Assembly (NCBI RefSeq): GCF_029227915.1
Contig: NC_079885.1
Coordinates: forward strand, 20,595,001-20,659,000
Direction: 5' to 3'
Length of the DNA: 64,000 nt
Source of the DNA: Hydractinia symbiolongicarpus
Lineage: Eukaryota > Cnidaria > Hydrozoa > Anthoathecata > Hydractiniidae
How positions within the stretch are numbered: position 1 is the stretch's first letter; every line of letters starts with the position of its first letter. The notes under the pieces are model-generated. The model did not search any database and was not told the origin of the DNA. It saw nothing but the letters and a program-made list of their open reading frames with translations. Both the position numbers and the translations under genes were made by a program. This document shows, piece by piece, positions 1 through 10,596 of this stretch.

Positions 1-137
1 TTTATTGGAAATTTCAATCCCTTATATTCAGGTCTTTTACGCGAAGTGCATACAAACTTTGATACTTTTCACAAGAAGATTTAAAGAAATCGACCGCATG
101 CTCTAATTTATAGAATATTGTTAAATTTTACATTAAG

Positions 138-2681
138 ATTCAAATGGATTGGTGTTGTAGCAGCTAATGGAGTTTTCTTACTGGCTTGTTTTATCGCAAA
201 TGGAGTCTTGATAGATCACCATAATGCCTCACCAATACTTTACGAGCCGAATGCAAACAATAATATAATAAACACGGAGTAAGTTAAACTACATTTAATT
301 CTTGCTTGAATTGCCAAAAATACTGCAATTTTAATGGCTATTTTAGGAATCCTTGTTTTTTTGGGTTTTTTTGATAAGGTATTATTATAGTTCATAATTT
401 TTCATTTTCTGTACGTAGCAAATGTGTTATTTTCGTTGTTGCTGTCGTCATCGTTATTGTTGTCGTTGTTGTTGTTGTTTTTGTTCTCGCTATCGTCGTC
501 GTCGTCGTCGTTATTTTCGTCGTAGGCATTGTTAGTGTTGTCGCTGTCATTGTTGTTGTTACCGTCGTCGTTATTATTGTCGTCGTTGTCATTGTTGTCG
601 TTTACAATGTTGACGTAGATGTTGTCTAATATTGTGTTGATTTATTTTATAGCTCACCTACGAGTAGATATATGATGTATATTTACATGAAACCTTGGAC
701 CAGAATGTCCCCATATTTAGTTGGCCTCGTTCTTGGTTACATCCTCAGGAATAAACATGTTGTTGCAAAGATAAAGAATGTAAGTAAAACAGGTGTTTAA
801 CAGCTGATCTGTAACCTTTAAAAACTCATCTTTGCGATTTATATCATTAAGGTTCATCGTCCGTAAAAGAATTAACACTTATACAAATAAATTTACGCAG
901 TGAGAAGGAAACCATGGGATTCAAAACTATTTATTTAACGTAGAGGAAAGAGGGATGTGTGTATTTTTTTGGAAGATTCAGAATTTAAATGAAATTCATG
1001 ACAACTTATCTTTTTTTAAGGTTTTCTATTCTATTGGTTGGCTTCTTGCAATCGCGTTTGGTCTGTTGGTTGTGTATGGTCCTTATACCGCCACTGTTTA
1101 TCAATGGAAGGAAGTAGATCATATCATCTATGGTGTCATGTTCAGATTTGTGTGGGCACTTGCACTTTCTTGGGTGGTATATGCATGCCATAATGGATAT
1201 GGAAGTGTGTTTTCTACTCTTAAATGTTTTTCAACATGAAACCTGTCATTTTATTGTTTACTTTGTAATTTTTCCCAATGTTTTACGAGTTACTACCAAC
1301 CTTGTTACCAGGACCTTTTCGGCGCGTTTGGATATCAACAAAGCAAACCAAATTTTCCTGGGAACAAGGTTAGAGTTAGTAGCACTGTAATCCATTGTAG
1401 TGAGCACAAATTGAACTGATTTTAGGCCTGGTAAATGATTTGATGAGTTGGAGAGCGTTCATCCCGCTTAGTCGGTTGACATACGCGACATATTTGATCC
1501 ATCCAATGGTAATCTACCTTTTTTACTTCACCACGCAAGTTGGAATTGTGATGACTGATATTAGCTTGGTAAGTGAAAACATACAAGAAATAACTAGAAT
1601 TCAAAATATTGTGGAACGTAAAAGACGGATTAACACCGGGGGCGCTTATTGAAAAATTTCATCTTGACAGGGGGCGCTTATTTGGCAGGGGGAGTTAATT
1701 CAGCAGGGGCGCCTATTAATTACTTTTAGAAGAGCAAAGTTCTCGTTTATTCGTCTATTGCAAGAAATTCAGGAGCAGCATCAATAACACCACTTTTATC
1801 GATTTTTAACGGCTTGATGTCTTTTTCAGCTAAAATTGATAGTTGCCTTGCAAGGCTGATATTCAATGGATTATTTATCTTAGTGCCGATTTCGAGGGGA
1901 AAGGCGGGGCTAATTAGAGGAGGGGCACTTATTTACAAATTTTTTCTAACCCCGGGTCGCTGATTCGGCACGGGGCGCTTAATCCGTCATTTATGGTAAG
2001 CCTCTCGATAAATAAATGTAAAATTTACACTTTTTTGAATTATTAAATTTCATAATGGACAAATTCAAGCACTGACATCTTTAAGATTAAGGGAAATAAA
2101 AAATGATGGGTAAGCACACAGTCATATAAATTTTCTCGCCTATGTCGTCAGCGTCATCTTTAAAGAAGTCAAAAAAGGTGCTGAGCAACGTAGTCGCCGG
2201 GACTTTTTTCTTTTTTTGACCATCTCGGACGGCAAGAAAAATAGTCCTAGCATTGGCTATGTGTTCTCACCGTCCGAGACTCTTAGAAAGAGAAAAAGTC
2301 CTGGACACAAGACTGGGTCCTAAAAGCATAATCTTTTAATTTCAACAGTAGACACTGATCAACTTTTTACCGGCGTTTTATTATGCCATGTTGAAAGGAT
2401 ATTAGTCAAGTAACTCCCCCCTCGCTATGCCTTTTCAGTTTAAGTGAAGAAGCATGGCGAGGGTAGGGAGGCCTTCTCAGCAGGAATTCTACTTTTAGCA
2501 ATATTTCAATATATTTTTAAACACTTTGATTGATTGAAGTATTTCTTTAAATTTCATTTTTACTGTTTAGGCATATTCCTTCGTTTCCATCACAACCCTA
2601 TCATTTACTGCTGCGTATGTTGTTGCTGTGTGCATCGAGTACCCTGTTTTTAACCTAGAAAAATTATTGAGTAAATTTTAA
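138..2681 (+). CDS. nrf-6-like acyltransferase 3 family membrane protein, 3' part (5 exons)
   Basis: This is the C-terminal part of a multipass membrane acyltransferase of the nose-resistant-to-fluoxetine (nrf-6/OACYL) group. Exons read 138-278, 653-779, 1021-1204, 1426-1568 and 2571-2681. Every junction has GT..AG and the phases agree, giving 234 residues plus stop. Diagnostic stretches are YMKPWTRMSPYLVGLVLGYI in exon 2 and the late family signature WRAFIPLSRLTYATYLIHP in exon 4. Hydrophobic segments alternate with short loops, as expected for the last membrane helices of the Acyl_transf_3 fold. Family members are usually 600-800 residues with an N-terminal extracellular NRF domain, which would lie left of the window. 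The family is thought to move acyl groups or lipids across membranes. In worms it acts in intestinal lipid and yolk transport and in fluoxetine response. The substrate here is unknown. Identification is firm and exon ends are likely exact. Confidence 0.9.
410..620. repeat. Imperfect GTT/GTC trinucleotide microsatellite in an nrf-6-like intron
   Basis: A run of imperfect GTT, GTC and GTA triplets lies inside the intron between exons 278 and 653. It is open on the minus strand as a Thr-rich frame, which is simply the repeat translated and not a gene. Confidence 0.8.
1291..1379. mobile_element. Short MITE-like inverted repeat, CCTYGTNCCAGG family (copy 1)
   Basis: Arms at 1291-1313 (containing CCTTGTTACCAGGA) and 1357-1379 (TCCTGGGAACAAGG) are near-perfect inverted copies around about 43 bp. 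It lies in an nrf-6-like intron. Similar hairpins recur at 2961, 9617, 11911, 12320 and 26403, so this is a dispersed small element. Confidence 0.6.
1618..2000. repeat. GGGGCGCTTATT-rich degenerate repeat block with inverted ends
   Basis: Several copies of a GGGGCGCTTATT-like motif occur at about 1640, 1672, 1705, 1924 and 1975. The left end (GACGGATTAACACCGGGG) and the reverse complement of the right end (GACGGATTAAGCGCCCCG) resemble each other. This suggests a decayed MITE. The same GCGCTTATT word recurs near 10045-10085. It is intronic. Confidence 0.45.
2197..2305. repeat. Long imperfect hairpin (MITE-like)
   Basis: The core arms TCTCGGACGGCAAGAA (2223-2238) and TTCTCACCGTCCGAGA (2264-2279) pair almost perfectly. 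The pairing extends outwards to CCGGGACTTTTTTC and GAAAAAGTCCTGG. It sits in the last nrf-6-like intron. It looks like a small foldback element, not a regulatory structure. Confidence 0.5.
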
Positions 2682-2960
2682 AGAAAAATATGAAAGAACA
2701 TTTTACACTTTATAATTTGTTAGAAAGATATTTTTTTCCACTATAAAAAGTAAACTATTACAGAATTCTACAATTCCTTTTAAGTGGAAATCCGATTTAC
2801 CGGTGTGAAGTATTACTATTTCCGATCTATTTCCGTTATTTTCAATGTTTTATGAAAAACTGAAAGCTGCACGATGTTGTTATACTAAATTAAATTTTAT
2901 ATTTTATTTTTACATAATTATATTTCGTACTGTTGATGTTATTTTATTGTACAATTTATA

Positions 2961-3038
2961 TCTATACACCCTCGTTTCCAGGACTTTCCTTTTTCTGGGA
3001 ATTCTTGGAATAAATCCTGGTAACAAGGTTGTATATCT
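2961..3038. mobile_element. Short MITE-like inverted repeat, CCTYGTNCCAGG family (copy 2)
   Basis: Arms around CCCTCGTTTCCAGGA (2969-2983) and TCCTGGTAACAAGGTTG (3015-3031) pair, and the flanking TATATCTATA-like bases extend the pairing to about 24 bp per arm. It is downstream of the nrf-6-like stop codon. Confidence 0.55.
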
Positions 3039-3934
3039 ATACCACGATAAAAGCAACTTCTTGCTTGCATTTGCGTTTGATAAGAATTTTGTGAAAAGAA
3101 TTTTATGATATACGATTATTTTTTTTAACTAAAATTTGTAGAATCATTGCTACTAACGTGCCTATCCCTGATTGTAAAAACGTAAAAACATATGCTCATA
3201 GTTTGTTCTTTCAAATGAAATATGCAGAAGTTTTATATGGAAAAAGGGGGCTGTTTAAATGAGAGGTCGGGAAGTTTGCCAGGATCCTGCCCTCATCAAT
3301 AATTGTACTTTGTGTTTATATAAGAAAATACTAGACGCGGGACAATTTCGTCCTGTCCTACCTAAGAAAACTAAGAAAAGGAGTTGATTTCTCGATCTAT
3401 TCCCTTTTTAAAGGTTTTAATTTATTGTGACACCAATAAAGTAAACCAACCCAAATTTTGGTTAAGGTTTTAAATTTTCACCCATCCTAATTTTTGTCTC
3501 CTCAAAATTGTAATTCAGAGCTAAAATTGTAATTCAGAGGTAAACATTTTTAGGCCGTAAGAAAAATTACACGTTTTTTTTTTAAGAAAATTTCTTATAA
3601 GAAAATGAGCCTTAAAACCTCAAAATCTTAAGAACATTTTAAGAAAATCTTTAGCCTCAGCGTGTTAAAATCCAATTTTTGGAGACCTTACTAAACCACC
3701 ATAATTTCAAAACACCACAAATTTCTCAGTCAAATATACTTCCTAACAAAGACTTATCATAAAGATAACAAATCAAAAGAAGTCTTTCTTCTTCAATAAA
3801 AATAAAGATGTCTCTAATAAAATCCACAACAATGTTATTTACAGCTGTCGATAAAATATCGTAGTTGCTTAAAAAGAAAACAAAGTAAATAGAAGAATAA
3901 CTTTTTTTAGCACTTTGTTAAGAAAAAAGACCTT

Positions 3935-4430
3935 TCCCGAATTTCCTAATTATGTCAAACTTAATTAAAGAGGACGATACTGAAAAGGACTTCTATCCCT
4001 AAGTTCCTTAGCAAAAGGTAGAACAAATAACCTAATTTTGTAAATATTTCTGTCCATTAATTATTATTTCAAGAAGAATACCATTGCAACAAATAGCGCT
4101 CTTGATGTCAATGCCTTTTTTAGAAGAACCATAATATTTGGCTATAGCCTAAAAACTTTCTGGCTTGAAATGTTTTTTAAACATGTGCTTTTTATTAGCA
4201 AAAAAAAAAAGAGAATGTCAGTAAAATTTTAGCTGTGTTTTTGTTTTTATTTTTCAGAAATTTTCAGCCTCGATGTTTAAAATTGTTGTAAAGGGTCTAT
4301 CCCTTTACAAATTTCCTAATTATGTCAAACTCAATTAAAGAGGTCGCTACTAAAAATGTTTCTTATCCTAAGTTCCTTAGCAAAAGGTAGAACAAATTAC
4401 CTAATTTTGCTAATATTTTCGTTCGTTAAG
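3935..4430. repeat. Dispersed direct repeat pair of about 125 bp
   Basis: Segments at about 3935-4062 and 4305-4430 share long near-identical stretches, including AATTTCCTAATTATGTCAAA and CCTTAGCAAAAGGTAGAACA. Unrelated sequence separates them. No coding potential is visible. It is probably two copies of an unnamed interspersed repeat. Confidence 0.6.
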
Positions 4431-4857
4431 TGCCTCAATTCCGAGCTGAAAGTTACGGTCAAACCCTTTATATAGCCGAGGTTTCCAAGAATAATAATTA
4501 TTTTCTTCAAATCTAAATAAGATCCAACCAGAGTAATATGTTGCTCTAAAAACTTCATTTTTGTCATGATAATTTGATATTCTATCTGAAATCCTTATTT
4601 GAAGAGCACAGAACCATTATAAAATTTTGGATGACGTGATAATTATTGAATTTCCGTGCCCGCAGGCGCAGGAAACTCTTTAAAACCGTCGTTTTTTTCT
4701 TTCAGAGCATTTGTTGAGAAAAAAATCGACCCTGGGATTTCACGTTTAGGATAGTATTGGTATAACTGACTAACTATCCCTGTCCCAAATGGTTAATTGC
4801 AACGTCACATATTTAAACTTCGTACTCAAGCTCCCTAAGTACTGGGAAGTCATCGAA

Positions 4858-5240
4858 GTGACGTTTCAGGCCAAAATTGGTATTCGTTTTCGACAAAATT
4901 TAGCACAGTTGACAAAAAAAGTACGCTGATGTTTAGATGGTGAGATCAAAATTTTAATTTTTTGCCACCTTAAATGTCATTTTAGGCCAAAATTGGTCCA
5001 AAAATTAAAACTACTTCATTTTCAACAAAAATTGGCAAAGTACACAAATAAAGTATGCTGAACATGGTGATGAGATCAAAATTTTGATTTCTTCCTACCT
5101 AAATGTCATTTTAGGCCAAAATTGGTCCAAAAATTAAAACTACTTTATTTTTGACAAATATTGGCACAATTAACAAAAAAAGTATGCTGAACATGATGGC
5201 GACATCAAAATTTTGGTTTTTTGTCAACTAAATGCCGTTT
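4858..5240. repeat. Tandem repeat, about 127-bp unit, three copies
   Basis: Three successive units begin near 4858, 4974 and 5100. Each has a GCCAAAATTGGT core, then an AATTAAAACTAC stretch in two units, then AGTATGCTGA and GATCAAAATTTT. Units 2 and 3 are closest, while unit 1 is more diverged and lacks part of the middle. Intergenic satellite-like DNA with no ORF. Confidence 0.75.
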
Positions 5241-5657
5241 AAGACCATAAACGTTTCAATCGCAAGACTTTCAACCATGAATAATAGGCTGTATTTTTTG
5301 TTAGCAATTTCTTTTAAAATGTGAGTTTATTATGACACGTTTCGTTTTGTTTGCGTTTGTTGCAAGATATAATGTCACTTGTGTGCTTTATCTTCAGAGT
5401 TTCATGCACCAAACCTCGAATGTTTGAATTCTTAGAGCCCCAAGGGCTTCTTGTTATAATTTATAAAATTCGGGAAAGGTGTATTAAGGCTCAGGTCACA
5501 AACGGTTTTCTTATAATGAAAACAACGTGTTCCACGCTAATTTTCCAGAACTACCACCTTAATCTCTGTGGCTCGGAATTACTTTTCAGTCATGTCGAAA
5601 ATTACAAAATAGCACATGTGAGGATTAGTCTTTGGCCTCGCCGAATTCAGGAAAAAC

Positions 5658-5947
5658 TATGGTAACCTTGTGTAGTAAAGCGTTCGCTTTCAATGCGGGA
5701 GGTCACGAGTTTAAATCCCGGCCGAGTCATGCCAGAGAGTATAAGAGTGTGAATCTATCCTTCCTGCTTAGCGCTCAGCATGAGAATAAGATTAATATAT
5801 TAGGCGGTTGTCTAGTCCAGCGACTTCTGTGCTCACACGACTTTCGTATCTTAAGTGGGAGCTTTAAATGCATTAGGACTTCCTTTGCAGGACCCTCGTT
5901 GATAGCAGTAACAAAAGGAACTGAAGAGGCTATCCTGGGTAAATAAT
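5658..5947 (+). mobile_element. tRNA-derived SINE, family 1 (copy 1)
   Basis: The head GGTAACCTTGTGTAGTAAAGC resembles an A-box region. GGTCACGAGTTTAAATCCCG, about 50 bp later, resembles a tRNA B box. A non-tRNA body of about 200 bp follows, ending in GGGTAAATAATTTC and an AT-rich tail. The same head, body and end recur at 56263-56905, which defines a family. Reading frames through it are incidental. Confidence 0.75.
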
Positions 5948-6038
5948 TTCATTAATTAATAATTAATAATTATTTAGCGAACCCAACAAGCTGAAAATTT
6001 GGAAACATAGAACACCAAGAAAAAAACTAATTTGGACC

Positions 6039-6143
6039 ATACCTTATCGGGGAAAAAAGTCGGGGAAAAGTGACTAAATTTTTTAAAAGTGACTTTTTCA
6101 CCGACGAAATTTTTTCCCCACTTTTTTTCCCCCGATAAGGTAT
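6039..6143. repeat. Large hairpin immediately 3' of the SLC27-like gene
   Basis: ACCTTATCGGGGAAAAAAGT on the left is mirrored by ACTTTTTTTCCCCCGATAAGGT on the right, with further pairing through the AGTGAC segments. The arms are about 35-40 bp around a short loop. The right end lies 22 bp past the stop codon of the minus-strand gene, so the hairpin would be in its 3' UTR. It looks like a MITE. An effect on 3' end formation is possible but not shown. Confidence 0.65.
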
Positions 6144-6164
6144 TCAAAAGAGTTGTTTTTACTT

Positions 6165-8099
6165 TTAAAAACGGATAAGTCCTGATTGCACCTGTTCATA
6201 ATGCTGTGATGTGAATTCAACAAAATTTCCATTTGCTGCGTTAAAAAAATAGATCCGCTCGTCATCTTTTAACTTGCTGATATCATACCCTTCACCCTTG
6301 AGAACAATTTTGTTATGCTTCAGTGTTCCTGTTACCGACACATGACTCCCAGTTCTAATAAACAACGGAATAGCATATTTTGGCAGGTTTTGCTTCATGT
6401 GTTCTGCAATAGACGTAATGTTGAAATAGCTCTGACTTTTGACTTTTATATACGCCATGCCAGCCTTTCCTTCGCATCCTGGAATGGTAACAGGATACAC
6501 CAGGGCCTCTTCAAAGTTCATAAAGTTACTGATTATATTTTCAACCTCTGTGGTGGAGACGTTTTCACCTTTCCATCGAAATGTATCGCCTAATCTGTCA
6601 ATAAAGTACAAGAATCCAAAGCAATCTTGGGTTAGTAAATCTCCAGAAAGAAAGACTGCGTCGCCATGTCGGAAAATGTCACGTGCTATCTTTTTCTCTG
6701 AAGACTTTTTATCGACGTATCCATGAAAATCCTGACCCTTTCCAATACAGTTTACTAACTGCCCAGCTTCACCTGGTTGGCATTTTATAGCCAGCCCATT
6801 CGCGTCGCGAATTATGCTACCATTTTCAGGATTTACTTTAACTAAACCTTTAAAGTTAAGAAACCACATACTGACAGGGAAGAAGCCTATGGCACCATCC
6901 TTATTAGCAGTGTTAATAAAACCTGAATTTGCTTCTGTCGCACCGTAGAACTCGTAAATCTCTTTAATACCAAACCGTCTCCGGAACGGTTTAAACAGAG
7001 ATGAACGCAGTCCATTCCCAACGGCGCATCTAATTTGATGGCTTCGTTCACACTCATTCTCAGGCTGCAACAACAAGTATCTGCACATCTCGCCTATGTA
7101 AGACATATAGGTGATGTTGTATCTAACACAGTCGTTAAAATAGTCGCTTGCACTAAACTTTCGCCTGATTACCATAGTAGCTCCTGCTAGAATCATCTGT
7201 CCAGTGAATATGATCGAACCTCCAGTATGGTACATCGGAAGGACGTTGTATACAACGTCATTTCGTGTCACGTTAGTGGAAACATTAAATAGACAAAATC
7301 CTTGCAAAACTTTAACGGTAGGTAGAATAGCCGGTTTGGGCAAACCTGTTGTTCCAGAGGTGAATATATATAGCATATGAGAGTGAAGCGTCAAACCAAC
7401 TGGCTTCGTTGGTTCCATGCTGGTCACATCTACTAGTTCTCTTTTTAAAGGTATAAAACTATTTTCATTTTTGGAAGATGCTTCGTTTGAATCAAGACTA
7501 AAATACAGAATATCCTGATTCAACGCAGTCTGTATGTTCTGAATGAATTCGCTTAGTTCAGCTTGCGTGATTATGGCTTTACAATTTCCGCTTTCCACCG
7601 AATGTTGCAAAGACTTGTTGCTTAAATTCGTATTTATTAGACATGCTACAACCCCAACTTTAGATAATCCCAACCAAATCGGAACATATTCCAATTCATT
7701 CAATAAGTAAATACCTACAACGTCGCCACGTGTGAAGTTATACTTTAAAAACACGTTGGCAATTTTGTTAGCAAAATCTTCAACCTCTTTGAATGTCATT
7801 TGCAGCTTTGTATCAGCTGAAATAATGGCAGTTTTATTTCGAAATTTCTTAACCGTTTGTGAAAATATTTCTGGGACTGTATTTTTGCCTCCTTTAGTCA
7901 ACATAGCCAACCGAAAAATGAACTTTATAATTAAAACAAGTAATCTGAAATCTCTTGGAAAGGTCTTGACAAACAAGTACATCCATTTGTGTTGAAGACA
8001 CAAGTAAAATGAACAGCTACAAGCGATACTCCACATGACTGGCAATCCGACATAGTTTAAAACTACCACCAGACCAAATGTGATACTAATATAAAACAT
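6165..8099 (-). CDS. SLC27/FATP-type very-long-chain acyl-CoA synthetase / fatty acid transport protein
   Basis: A 644-residue single-exon protein of the SLC27 (FATP/ACSVL) family. It activates long or very long fatty acids to acyl-CoA with ATP and so drives fatty acid uptake. It probably sits in the plasma or ER membrane. The N-terminus has hydrophobic segments at about 3-30 and 52-66. The AMP-binding P-loop is IFTSGTTGLPKPA at 245-257, followed by NVLPMYHTGGSI at about 285-296 and FYGATEANSGF at about 384-394. The FATP signature block covers about 485-520: SGDLL, FIDRLGDTFRWKGENVSTTEVE. The C-terminal TGTLKHNK is also typical. Length matches the family (620-690). The start at 8099 gives the expected N-terminal membrane anchor. 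A possible 3' splice acceptor lies 37 nt upstream. The absence of introns is unusual beside its intron-rich neighbours, so retrocopy origin is possible, but the frame is intact. Which SLC27 subtype it is cannot be told. Confidence 0.95.
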   Translation of the reverse strand: MFYISITFGLVVVLNYVGLPVMWSIACSCSFYLCLQHKWMYLFVKTFPRDFRLLVLIIKFIFRLAMLTKGGKNTVPEIFSQTVKKFRNKTAIISADTKLQMTFKEVEDFANKIANVFLKYNFTRGDVVGIYLLNELEYVPIWLGLSKVGVVACLINTNLSNKSLQHSVESGNCKAIITQAELSEFIQNIQTALNQDILYFSLDSNEASSKNENSFIPLKRELVDVTSMEPTKPVGLTLHSHMLYIFTSGTTGLPKPAILPTVKVLQGFCLFNVSTNVTRNDVVYNVLPMYHTGGSIIFTGQMILAGATMVIRRKFSASDYFNDCVRYNITYMSYIGEMCRYLLLQPENECERSHQIRCAVGNGLRSSLFKPFRRRFGIKEIYEFYGATEANSGFINTANKDGAIGFFPVSMWFLNFKGLVKVNPENGSIIRDANGLAIKCQPGEAGQLVNCIGKGQDFHGYVDKKSSEKKIARDIFRHGDAVFLSGDLLTQDCFGFLYFIDRLGDTFRWKGENVSTTEVENIISNFMNFEEALVYPVTIPGCEGKAGMAYIKVKSQSYFNITSIAEHMKQNLPKYAIPLFIRTGSHVSVTGTLKHNKIVLKGEGYDISKLKDDERIYFFNAANGNFVEFTSQHYEQVQSGLIRF

Positions 8100-8136
8100 G
8101 GCAGCGATTCAACCAATCAGTTTAAATTAACTACTA

Positions 8137-8138
8137 CT
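8137..8138 (-). other. Candidate 3' splice / trans-splice acceptor upstream of the SLC27-like start
   Basis: On the minus strand TTTCTTTCAG ends at 8137, 37 nt before the ATG. The pyrimidine tract plus AG suits a 5' UTR intron or a spliced-leader acceptor. No transcript evidence is available here. Confidence 0.4.
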
Positions 8139-9244
8139 GAAAGAAATTTGTTTTTGTTAGAAATAGATCTTTCATAAAGATTCTCAAGTAAGATGATTTT
8201 AAGTTTTAGTTCACTAGACTACTGTTACATTTTTTTAAGTAAATCACCAGGCATCTTTCATTTACCATAACATTGCTTACATGCGAGACAAATGCCACAA
8301 AACAAAACATAAATACATTATTAAACTCGGCCAGCTAACTAAGTAGTGAGTGACACAAACATTGAACATACAGCTTGGCAGACTCTTATTTTTCTAGATA
8401 ATAGAAGCTAACCACAAAATATGTGTAACCATAGCAACATGATTGCATAATTAAACACCTTAAAACTTACGTGCCAAAAGCACACATACATTTCGATGTA
8501 AAAACATAGAATTTAAAAGTAGCTTCCGCGCGTCATTTTGTTTTCATACCAGAACGAGAGATTTCGCTCGCGGAAATAATCCACTTTAAGAGTAAAAAAC
8601 AAAAAAATGAGTGAAAAAATTTCCAATAACATTCTCCTTTTTATTTTAAATGGATTTGATTAGTTAATTTTTCCAAACATTTTGATTGAAATCCAAGGGG
8701 ACAAAAAGGTTAATTACCTGTGACTTTTTAATAATAAACTTTTAAATCAAACAGCGGTTGTTTTTTTTTAAAAAAGCAGAAAAAACAAATTAATAAGAAT
8801 CGTTTAGCAAATGTTACCGCAGCTATATTGTGAAAAAGATCCACTTTGCCTGTCACAAAGACACAAGGCAAAGTAGCGTATAAGCGTGTCCGTAAAAAAT
8901 CCACGAGAATTCGCAGCCGTTGTTCGTAACTACCATCTTTGACTCATTAAAATATATTGAATTTGCTATTTTGCTCTAAAATTCGGGCAATAATATAATA
9001 GGACTAGTCGTTACCCGTGGCAAAGTCCACGGGGTTGTTCGTCTTTAAATTGCACGCTATTAGGTGTACCCGTTGCACGACACTTTTCTTGCAGATAGAC
9101 AAACAAAATACTACTTTTATTATAGAGAAGTATCTCGCCAAATGTTTTTTATTTGTGTACTAGAAAATGAAACCTTCAAGATAAAATTGGTTAAGACTTG
9201 AGTGTGATGATAAAAGTTGAGTCGGTAGGATATTAACGAGCATT

Positions 9245-9296
9245 TACATGTATTTTTATGTATTCACGTATTTTTATGTATTCATGTACTTTCAGA
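9245..9296. repeat. Minisatellite, about 20-bp unit
   Basis: Two to three copies of a TGTATTTTTATGTATTCA unit follow each other, differing by single bases. Intergenic. Confidence 0.6.
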
Positions 9297-9616
9297 GAGA
9301 GTTTGTTGATCCGAAAATTATCAATAGCACATATTTTCTTGACTTTCTCTTTTCTATAACCTATTCGAATTGGCAGCATATTCAAGTTTCATATCTCCTG
9401 AATTATTTTCTCAATTGTTATGAAACTTTGGGATGATTGATATTTTTATGAATGACATCTTTTCCAAAAGGTTTTTACAAAAAAAATGTTGATGATGTCA
9501 CGACTTATTAGACATTGCTTAAAACCAAGCACCAACCATTAACCCTTATAAATAAAAAATGCTATGAATTCTAATTTAATGATGATGTATCAGTGTAGAA
9601 ATTTTGCATAGTGGCA

Positions 9617-9685
9617 GTTCCCAGGACTTGCTAGGTTTATATATTTAGCTGTCTAGATATAAAAAGCCTAACAAGTCCTGGGAAC
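9617..9685. mobile_element. Short MITE-like inverted repeat, CCTYGTNCCAGG family (copy 3)
   Basis: GTTCCCAGGACTTGCTAGG at 9617 and CCTAACAAGTCCTGGGAAC ending at 9685 pair with one extra base. The loop is about 27 bp. It shares the CCCAGG end motif with the other copies. Confidence 0.6.
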
Positions 9686-10320
9686 GAGTCTAGCAAAGTG
9701 TCTAATCGATGTTCACAAAGACATAGAATAAATAAATATAAAATACCGGGCGATAGAGATACAGATAATTGCAAGAACAAGAACTGAGAAATGACACAGA
9801 AAAGATCGAGTAGAATAAAAACACAACTAAAAACACATAGAAAGGTCTCATAACTGTCAATTTGCAGTAGAAGAAATGTGCGCAACACATAGAACTAAAA
9901 ACTATAAAAAAACAATATATATAAGCTTGCTAAATCACTTTTCAAAAACTACACACCACAACTACCATCAATACAATAACAGTAATGATACATCACAGAC
10001 ACTTAAAATACTTCCTCTTCTACCGTAAATTGCCGTAATCAAGCGCGGCGCTTATTAGCGGTGATACGTTGCGCTTATCTGAGGGTGCGCCTATGCACGA
10101 GTACACTTATAATCGAGTATAACACATTGAAAGGGAAAACGAAAGAATAACTGAATATTATTTCAATGATGTGTATACACCAGTTCAACCTTTTTTGATT
10201 ACGTTATCTCGGTTGCGGCCTGAACTCCATAAATGGGGGTCAAAATGAATGAGTCCCGCAATTTAACTTGAGACAACGAAGTATAAACATCAGATATTCA
10301 ACAATTAGAAAGTAATTAAA

Positions 10321-10596
10321 ATGGATTATGACTTAATAGAAAAAATGAAAGTAGAAGAACTTAAGGATTACTTAAGAGTTCGAGGGCTGTTATTAAATGG
10401 AAGGAAAAAGGAACTTGTAGCGCGAATGTTTTCAGCTATGGAGAATAACATACAGCCTATAAAAACTGCAGCAGAAGTAGAGCATCAGCTTATTAATGAA
10501 TACAAGACGAAATTAAAAATTGACGGCTTAGCTATTTCTGATCCCTACAAAATCCCACATGGGTGGTTAAATGAAGATGAAGGGATGTCATTTTGA
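10321..10596 (+). pseudogene. SAP-domain protein, probably the 5' remnant of a transposon-type gene
   Basis: A 91-residue open frame. Residues about 9-43 (KVEELKDYLRVRGLLLNGRK then ELVARMF) form a SAP helix-extension-helix motif, which binds DNA. The second half is hydrophilic and ends KIPHGWLNEDEGMSF. From established knowledge, SAP domains of this kind often stand at the N-terminus of large multi-copy, transposon-associated proteins in invertebrate genomes. Here the frame stops at 10594 and the following 400 bp hold only broken frames. A truncated gene is more likely than a functional 91-residue protein, but a small standalone SAP protein cannot be excluded. No acceptor-like site precedes the ATG, unlike other genes here. 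Confidence 0.55.

Larger units (their letters stand above)
2682..5650. other. Intergenic AT-rich region with repeats only
   Basis: Between the nrf-6-like stop and the SINE at 5658 I see only the repeats listed separately and short unsupported reading frames. An open frame at 5351-5665 has no recognisable domain and its 3' end enters the SINE, so it is not called as a gene. Confidence 0.6.
8139..10320. other. Intergenic AT-rich region with small repeats
   Basis: I see no convincing gene. It contains a short hairpin motif CCCGTGG..CCACGGG at 9014-9033 (related copy at 45434), a minisatellite at 9245, a MITE at 9617 and GCGCTTATT words near 10045-10085. Confidence 0.55.

Noticed and set aside
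392-592. Thr-rich minus-strand frame
   Set aside because: It is the translation of an intronic trinucleotide repeat.
5658-5735. Possible functional tRNA genes at the SINE heads (5658, 56263, 56735, 60740)
   Set aside because: The heads have box-like motifs, but the cloverleaf is not complete and each continues into a shared non-tRNA body, as in SINEs.
5351-5946. Two overlapping 104-codon plus-strand frames
   Set aside because: No domain is recognised and the second lies entirely in SINE sequence.
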